Source of the DNA: Oscillospiraceae bacterium
Lineage (GTDB): Bacteria; Bacillota; Clostridia; Oscillospirales; Oscillospiraceae
Length of the DNA: 10,554 bases
Direction: 5' to 3'
Assembly: GCA_904501855.1 (NCBI GenBank)
Contig: CAJGCI010000059.1
Coordinates: 1 to 10,554, forward strand
The notes under the pieces: model-generated
Databases searched by the model: none
Seen by the model: only the letters and a program-made list of their open reading frames with translations
Told to the model about the DNA's origin: nothing
In this document: one piece after another, positions 5,897 to 10,554 of the stretch
Numbering within the stretch: the first letter of the stretch is position 1
Layout: each line of letters opens with the position of its first letter
Translations under genes and position numbers: made by a program

Positions 5897-7666
5897 ATGA
5901 GCGGAACTGTTACAAAAGTTTCGGGTCCGCTGGTCGTCGCGACCGGTATGGCTGACGCCAACATCTCTGACGTTGTCCGTGTCGGCAAACAGCGACTGAT
6001 CGGTGAGATCCTGAATATGACTGGCGACTCAGCATCCATCCAGGTCTACGAAGAGACTTCGGGTCTCGGGCCGGGAGCAGAAGTTGTGACAACGGGCATG
6101 CCCATGTCCGTTGAGCTTGGCCCAGGCATGTTAGATAATATTTACGACGGTATTCAGAGACCTCTGCCCGAGATCAAAAGTCTCGCAGGTGATACCATCA
6201 CCAGAGGTGTCGACGTACCGGCACTGAACAGAGAAAAGAAATGGGAGTTCACTCCCGTCGCCAAGGAAGGCGACAAGGTCGTCGCGGGTGACGTGCTCGG
6301 TACCGTTCAGGAGACCAGCACCATTCTGCACAAGATCATGGTGCCCAACGGAGTTTCCGGCACCGTAAAGAGCATTACCGCCGGCACGTTCACCGTGGTG
6401 GAGACGGTTGCAGTGGTGGAAGATGAGGCAGGCGCATCCCATGAGCTGACCATGATGCAGAAATGGCCGGTCCGTGTCGCCAGACCCTACATCCAGAAAT
6501 ACAACCCCTCCCGTCCGATGAACTCCGGACAGCGAATCATCGATACCATGTTCCCCATCGCCAAGGGCGGTACCGCTGCCATCCCCGGCCCCTTCGGTTC
6601 CGGTAAGACCGTGGTACAGCACCAGCTGGCAAAATGGTCCGACGTGGATATCGTGGTCTACATCGGCTGCGGCGAACGCGGCAACGAGATGACCGACGTT
6701 CTGATGGAGTTCCCCGAACTGAAGGACCCCCGCAACGGCGAGCCCCTGATGAAACGTACCGTTCTTATCGCGAATACCTCCGATATGCCTGTTGCAGCCC
6801 GTGAGGCTTCCATCTACACCGGCATCACCATCGCCGAGTATTTCCGCGATATGGGCTATGACGTGGCAATCCTCGCAGACTCCACCTCCCGCTGGGCCGA
6901 GGCCCTCCGTGAGATGTCCGGACGTCTGGAAGAGATGCCCGGCGAAGAAGGCTACCCCGCATACCTGGCATCCCGTATCGCCCAGTTCTATGAAAGAGCC
7001 GGCGTGGTACAGTGCCTCGGTTCCGACGACCGTCAGGGTTCCGTCACCGCCATTGGTGCCGTATCCCCTCCGGGCGGCGATATCTCCGAGCCGGTATCCC
7101 AGGCGACCATGCGTATCGTCAAGGTCTTCTGGTCCCTGGATTCTTCTCTGGCATATGCCCGTCACTTCCCGGCCATCAACTGGCTGACATCCTACTCCCT
7201 GTACCTGGATACCCTGAGACCCTGGTATACCACCGAGTTCGGCCAGGAATACATGGAGAACCGTGAAAAAGCAATGCACATCCTTCAGGAAGAGAGCGAA
7301 CTGAACGAGATTGTCCGACTGGTCGGTATCGACGCACTGTCTCCCTCTGACCGTCTGACCATGGAGACCGCCAAGAGCATCCGTGAGGACTTCCTGCAGC
7401 AGAACGCCTTCTCCGATGATGATGCATATTCCTCCTATGGAAAACAGTTCAAGCTGCTTGATCTGATCCTGAGATACGACACCTACTGCCGCGACGCTCT
7501 GGACCGCGGTGCCGACATGAAAGCCATGTTCGCCATCGACGCCCGTGAGGAAGTCGGCCGTGCAAAGGTCGCCGATCCCGAGAAGTATGCCGAGATCTAC
7601 AATGAGATCGACATCCAGATGAAAGAGCAGATCGAAAAAGTCGTAGAGGAGAGTGCTGAAGAATGA
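5897..7666 (+). CDS. ntpA: V-type ATPase catalytic subunit A
   Basis: The 589 residues match the usual length for catalytic A subunits. It hydrolyses or makes ATP at the A-B interfaces of the A3B3 head. The N-terminal beta-barrel (about 1-70) is followed by the A-specific non-homologous bulge region (about 110-185). The nucleotide domain has a complete P-loop GPFGSGKT (231-238, Lys237 and Thr238), the catalytic glutamate in GERGNE (Glu260, Arg261), and Walker B ending at Asp328 in VAILADSTSRWAEALRE. All key residues are present, so it should be active. AAGGAAGG (5882-5889) precedes the ATG at 5897. The stop overlaps the next start as ATGA, tying its translation to ntpB at close to equal amounts, as the 3:3 head needs. 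Confidence 0.99.
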   Translation: MSGTVTKVSGPLVVATGMADANISDVVRVGKQRLIGEILNMTGDSASIQVYEETSGLGPGAEVVTTGMPMSVELGPGMLDNIYDGIQRPLPEIKSLAGDTITRGVDVPALNREKKWEFTPVAKEGDKVVAGDVLGTVQETSTILHKIMVPNGVSGTVKSITAGTFTVVETVAVVEDEAGASHELTMMQKWPVRVARPYIQKYNPSRPMNSGQRIIDTMFPIAKGGTAAIPGPFGSGKTVVQHQLAKWSDVDIVVYIGCGERGNEMTDVLMEFPELKDPRNGEPLMKRTVLIANTSDMPVAAREASIYTGITIAEYFRDMGYDVAILADSTSRWAEALREMSGRLEEMPGEEGYPAYLASRIAQFYERAGVVQCLGSDDRQGSVTAIGAVSPPGGDISEPVSQATMRIVKVFWSLDSSLAYARHFPAINWLTSYSLYLDTLRPWYTTEFGQEYMENREKAMHILQEESELNEIVRLVGIDALSPSDRLTMETAKSIREDFLQQNAFSDDDAYSSYGKQFKLLDLILRYDTYCRDALDRGADMKAMFAIDAREEVGRAKVADPEKYAEIYNEIDIQMKEQIEKVVEESAEE

Positions 7667-9054
7667 TTAAAGAGTATAAAACTATAAAAGAAATCGCCAG
7701 CCCTCTGATGATCGTGGATAACGTCAGCGGCGTTACCTACGACGAACTTGCTGAACTGGAACTTCCCAACGGCGAGGTCCGCCGCTGCAAAGTACTGGAA
7801 GTTGAAGGTGACAAGGCAGTCGTACAGCTGTTTGAGTCCGCACAGGGCATCAACCTGGCAGAGTCCAAGGTCCGCTTCCTGGGACATCCTCTGGAGCTTG
7901 CTGTATCCGAGGATATGCTCGGCCGTGTCTTCAACGGTATGGGCAGCCCCATCGACGGCGGCCCCGAGATCCTGGCCGATGCACACATGGATATCAACGG
8001 CCTGCCCATGAACCCGGCAGCCCGTGCCTATCCCGCAGAGTTCATCCAGACCGGCGTTTCCGCCATCGATGGTCTGAACACTCTGGTCCGTGGCCAGAAG
8101 CTTCCCATCTTCTCCGGCTCCGGTCTGCCCCACGCCGCTCTGGCAGCTCAGATCGCCCGTCAGGCAAAGGTTCTTGGCGATAACGAGAAATTCGCCGTCG
8201 TGTTCGCAGCCGTCGGTATCACGTTCGAGGAGTCCGAGTACTTCATCAACTCCTTCCGTGAGACCGGTGCTATCGACCGTACGGTCATCTTCTCCAACCT
8301 GGCAAATGACCCTGCAGTAGAACGTATCTCCACTCCGCGTATGGCACTGACTGCTGCGGAATACCTGGCCTTCGAGAAGGACATGCAGGTTCTGGTCATC
8401 ATCACCGATATCACCAACTATGCAGAAGCTCTCCGTGAGGTCTCTGCAGCAAAGAAGGAAGTTCCCGGACGTCGTGGATATCCCGGCTACATGTACACGG
8501 ACCTTGCGACCATGTACGAGCGCGCCGGCCGCCGTCAGGGCAAGAGTGGCTCCATCACCATGATCCCCATTCTGTCCATGCCTGAAGACGACAAGACCCA
8601 CCCCATCCCGGACCTGACCGGATACATCACCGAGGGTCAGATCATTCTGTCCCGCGAACTGCACCGTAAGGGCATCGTTCCTCCCGTGGACGTACTTCCG
8701 TCCCTGTCCCGTCTGAAAGACAAGGGCACCGGCGAAGGCAAGACCCGCGAGGACCACGCACCCACCATGAACCAGCTGTTCGCAGCTTATTCCCGCGGCA
8801 AGGATGCAAAGGAACTGATGACCATCCTTGGTGAGGCAGCTCTGTCCGACGACGACAAACTCTTCGCAAAGTTTGCCGATGAATTCGAGCAGCGCTACGT
8901 CAGCCAGGGCAATGAGACGGACCGCAGCATCTTCGAAACACTGGATCTTGGCTGGGATCTGCTCCGCATTCTGCCCAGAACCGAGCTGAAACGTATCAAG
9001 CCCGAAATGATCGCCAAATACATGGACGGTCAGGACGCCGCGAAAGCAGAGTAA
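7663..9054 (+). CDS. ntpB: V-type ATPase non-catalytic subunit B
   Basis: The 463 residues match the length of bacterial B subunits. It alternates with subunit A in the hexameric head. Its P-loop equivalent is degenerate, SGSGLPH (151-157), without the Lys-Thr pair, as is normal for this non-catalytic chain. Arg350 in PSLSRLKDKG corresponds to the arginine finger (Arg350 in E. hirae NtpB) that reaches into the A-subunit active site. The segments PAARAYPAEFIQTGVSAID and EVPGRRGYPGYMYTDLATMY are also typical. The start overlaps the stop of ntpA by four bases (ATGA) and uses a GA-rich stretch inside the end of ntpA as ribosome site, indicating coupled translation. Confidence 0.99.
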   Translation: MIKEYKTIKEIASPLMIVDNVSGVTYDELAELELPNGEVRRCKVLEVEGDKAVVQLFESAQGINLAESKVRFLGHPLELAVSEDMLGRVFNGMGSPIDGGPEILADAHMDINGLPMNPAARAYPAEFIQTGVSAIDGLNTLVRGQKLPIFSGSGLPHAALAAQIARQAKVLGDNEKFAVVFAAVGITFEESEYFINSFRETGAIDRTVIFSNLANDPAVERISTPRMALTAAEYLAFEKDMQVLVIITDITNYAEALREVSAAKKEVPGRRGYPGYMYTDLATMYERAGRRQGKSGSITMIPILSMPEDDKTHPIPDLTGYITEGQIILSRELHRKGIVPPVDVLPSLSRLKDKGTGEGKTREDHAPTMNQLFAAYSRGKDAKELMTILGEAALSDDDKLFAKFADEFEQRYVSQGNETDRSIFETLDLGWDLLRILPRTELKRIKPEMIAKYMDGQDAAKAE

Positions 9055-9090
9055 TCCCGCTTAAGACTTTTGATTTGGAGGTGATGCATT

Positions 9091-9744
9091 ATGCCGAAAG
9101 GAACCATCACACCCACCCGAATGGTGCTCAATCAGCAGAAGGCACGTCTGAAAACGGCGAGAAAAGGCCACAAGCTGATGAAGGATAAATGCGACGAATT
9201 AATGCGTCAGTTCATGGACATCGTCCGGCAGAACAAGGAACTGCGTCTGAAAGTCGAAGAGGGAATGACCGCTGCGTTCAAATCTCTGCAGGTGGCAAGT
9301 GCCATCATGTCCCCGGACATGCTGGAACAGGCCCTCCTGTATCCGAGACAGAGCGTGGAACTGGACGTCAAGTACAAGAACATCATGAGCGTCAACGTAC
9401 CTCAGTACAGTTTCCGTACGAAAAATGACGATCCCAGTGAGATCTATCCATACGGCTTTGCGCAGACTTCCGGTGAACTGGACGACGCGCTGGACAAACT
9501 GGCCCGGGTCTTTGAAGACATGCTGCAGCTGGCACAGGTGGAAAAATCCACGCAGCTGCTGGCGCAGGAGATCGAGAAGACCAGACGTCGTGTCAACGCC
9601 TTGGAGTACGTCATGATTCCGGAATTTGAAGAGACCATCAAGTATATTCAGATGAAACTGGATGAAAACGAAAGCTCCACGAAGGTTCGACTCCTTAAGG
9701 TCAAGGATATGGTTCTTAAGGACTCTCACAATTTCGAGACATAA
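9091..9744 (+). CDS. ntpD: V-type ATPase central shaft subunit D
   Basis: The 217 residues are of normal length for subunit D, the rotating axle inside the A3B3 head. The N-terminal helix opens with TPTRMVLNQQKARLKTARKG and HKLMKDKCDELMR, the family signature; Cys34 stands where Arg or a polar residue is more usual. A second long helix (about 150-205) completes the antiparallel coiled coil, with a short middle section (about 85-125, PRQSVELDVKYKN...YPYGFAQTS) that contacts NtpG and NtpC. GGAGGTGAT (9077-9085) is a near-ideal Shine-Dalgarno site 5 bases before the ATG. It is the last gene of the operon, since a strong terminator follows six bases after its stop. Confidence 0.97.
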   Translation: MPKGTITPTRMVLNQQKARLKTARKGHKLMKDKCDELMRQFMDIVRQNKELRLKVEEGMTAAFKSLQVASAIMSPDMLEQALLYPRQSVELDVKYKNIMSVNVPQYSFRTKNDDPSEIYPYGFAQTSGELDDALDKLARVFEDMLQLAQVEKSTQLLAQEIEKTRRRVNALEYVMIPEFEETIKYIQMKLDENESSTKVRLLKVKDMVLKDSHNFET

Positions 9745-9750
9745 TGAAAC

Positions 9751-9784
9751 AAAACACCGCAGGGGATCTCCTCTGCGGTGTTTT
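9751..9784. terminator. bidirectional intrinsic terminator between convergent genes
   Basis: AAAACACCGCAG (9751-9762) pairs perfectly with CTGCGGTGTTTT (9773-9784); three more pairs (two G-C and one G-T) close a four-base loop ATCT (9766-9769). The A-run on one side and T-run on the other allow termination on both strands. It lies 6 bases past the ntpD stop and 3 bases past the end of the convergent radical SAM gene, serving both. Confidence 0.93.
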
Positions 9785-9787
9785 CAT

Positions 9788-10554
9788 TCATGGAACGAAC
9801 TGGGATCCCTGGCGGATCCCGTCCCGTTCCAGACAGGAATTGATATAGTTGAGAACTGCCTTCTTGTTGCCGCTCCACAGCGGCGCGAGAAGGTCTTTTT
9901 TTGCTCCGTCCCCGGTGATGCGGTGCACCACCATCTCCGGCGGGATCCGCTGAATACAATCCTCCAGGATCCGGGTGTATTCCTCCAGAGACAGCACCTG
10001 GAACGCCCCCTCCCGGTACATCCGGGCCAGCGGGGTGTGCTCCAGGACATGCAGCAGCTGGAACTTGATCCCCTGGACTCCGGAACGGCCGATGTATTCC
10101 GCAGTGCGCACCATCCGCTCTCCGTCCTCCCGGGGAAGGCCCAGGATCATGTGCACCACGGTGTTGAGGCGGCGCTCCTGCAGCCGGCGCACCGCATCAT
10201 CATATTCCGGAAGGGAATAGGCACGGTGGATGAGCCGGGCCGTGTCCTCATGGATGGTCTGAAGTCCCAGCTCCACGAATACCGGTTTGATGCCATTGAG
10301 CTCCTCCAGCAGATCCAGCACCTCCGGGGGCAGGCAGTCGGGACGGGTCCCTACGGACAGGGCCGCAATCTCCGGATGACGCATGGCGCTTCGGAAGAGG
10401 GCATCCAGTCTCTCCGCCGGGGCGTAGGTGTTAGTATGATTCTGGAAATAGGCGATGTACTGCCCCTCCGTGTGCTTGCGGGCGAGGACCTGCTTGGCCC
10501 GCTGGATGGCGGCGTCCATGTCCTCTCCCACGGGCACGGAGAAGTCTCCGCTGC
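9788..10554 (-). CDS. TIGR01212/YhcC-like radical SAM protein, N-terminus outside window
   Basis: On the minus strand the open frame enters at the right edge (first full codons read SGDFSVPVGEDMD) and ends at TGA (9790-9788), giving 255 codons in the window. The segments GQYIAYFQNHTNTYAP, ALSVGTRPDCLPPEVLDLL, VFVELGLQTIHEDTARLIHR and VVHMILGLPRED are typical of the YhcC/YtqA radical SAM family (TIGR01212). The CxxxCxxC cluster that binds the 4Fe-4S centre and S-adenosylmethionine would be in the missing N-terminal part, about 70-80 residues upstream. An internal GTG at 10537 is not the true start, as the family extends further. Its exact reaction is not established to my knowledge. It converges on the ATPase operon and shares its terminator, with no sign of a functional link. 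Confidence 0.9.
   Translation of the reverse strand, partial: SGDFSVPVGEDMDAAIQRAKQVLARKHTEGQYIAYFQNHTNTYAPAERLDALFRSAMRHPEIAALSVGTRPDCLPPEVLDLLEELNGIKPVFVELGLQTIHEDTARLIHRAYSLPEYDDAVRRLQERRLNTVVHMILGLPREDGERMVRTAEYIGRSGVQGIKFQLLHVLEHTPLARMYREGAFQVLSLEEYTRILEDCIQRIPPEMVVHRITGDGAKKDLLAPLWSGNKKAVLNYINSCLERDGIRQGSQFVP

Noticed and set aside
6131..7279. 382-codon minus-strand open frame across ntpA
   Set aside because: It is a shadow of the highly conserved ntpA, with no ribosome site and a low-complexity Gly/His/Asp composition.
7597..8757. 386-codon minus-strand open frame across ntpB
   Set aside because: It is a shadow of ntpB for the same reasons and spans the ntpA-ntpB junction.
1..10554. 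A novel defence, mobile or biosynthetic system
   Set aside because: All nine central genes are recognised ATPase subunits in standard order. I saw no transposase, integrase, CRISPR-like repeats, attachment sites or toxin-antitoxin pair.

Overview
This window is a complete V/A-type (rotary) ATPase operon on the plus strand. It is flanked by the 5' part of a divergent acyltransferase-fold gene on the left and by most of a convergent radical SAM gene on the right. The gene order (G-type stalk subunit, I, K, E, C, F-type subunit, A, B, D) matches the ntpFIKECGABD order known from Enterococcus hirae. Together with the strong purine-rich Shine-Dalgarno sites and the neighbour genes, this points to a Firmicute, probably a gut-type clostridium with GC-rich coding sequence. 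The genus cannot be told from this sequence alone.

Layout. Positions 1-622 (minus) hold the start of a stand-alone 2-oxo-acid-dehydrogenase E2/CAT-fold acyltransferase-like protein. Positions 623-1078 are a gene-free divergent regulatory region whose right half (about 890-1060) is strikingly AT-rich. It contains a good promoter for the leftward gene, a weaker promoter candidate for the operon, a near-perfect 21-bp palindrome and an 11-bp inverted repeat that brackets the operon promoter candidate. Positions 1079-9744 carry nine tightly packed ATPase genes with gaps of 0-48 bp or short overlaps. A strong hairpin with A and T tracts on its two sides (9751-9784) separates the operon from the convergent TIGR01212/YhcC-like radical SAM gene (9788 to the window edge, minus).

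How the genes work together. NtpA and NtpB form the A3B3 catalytic head, where NtpA has an intact Walker A/B set and NtpB supplies an arginine finger. NtpD and NtpG form the central rotor shaft, and NtpC is the socket onto the NtpK ring. NtpE and NtpF form the peripheral stalks that tie the head to the membrane stator NtpI. NtpK keeps the side chains that bind Na+ in the E. hirae ring, so Na+ coupling is the best guess. Whether the enzyme pumps Na+ using ATP or makes ATP cannot be told from the sequence.

I found no sign of a novel system. The operon is conventional and complete. The points worth a second look are in the regulatory DNA (symmetrical elements upstream of the operon, a possible Shine-Dalgarno-masking hairpin before ntpA) and in the inferred ion specificity.
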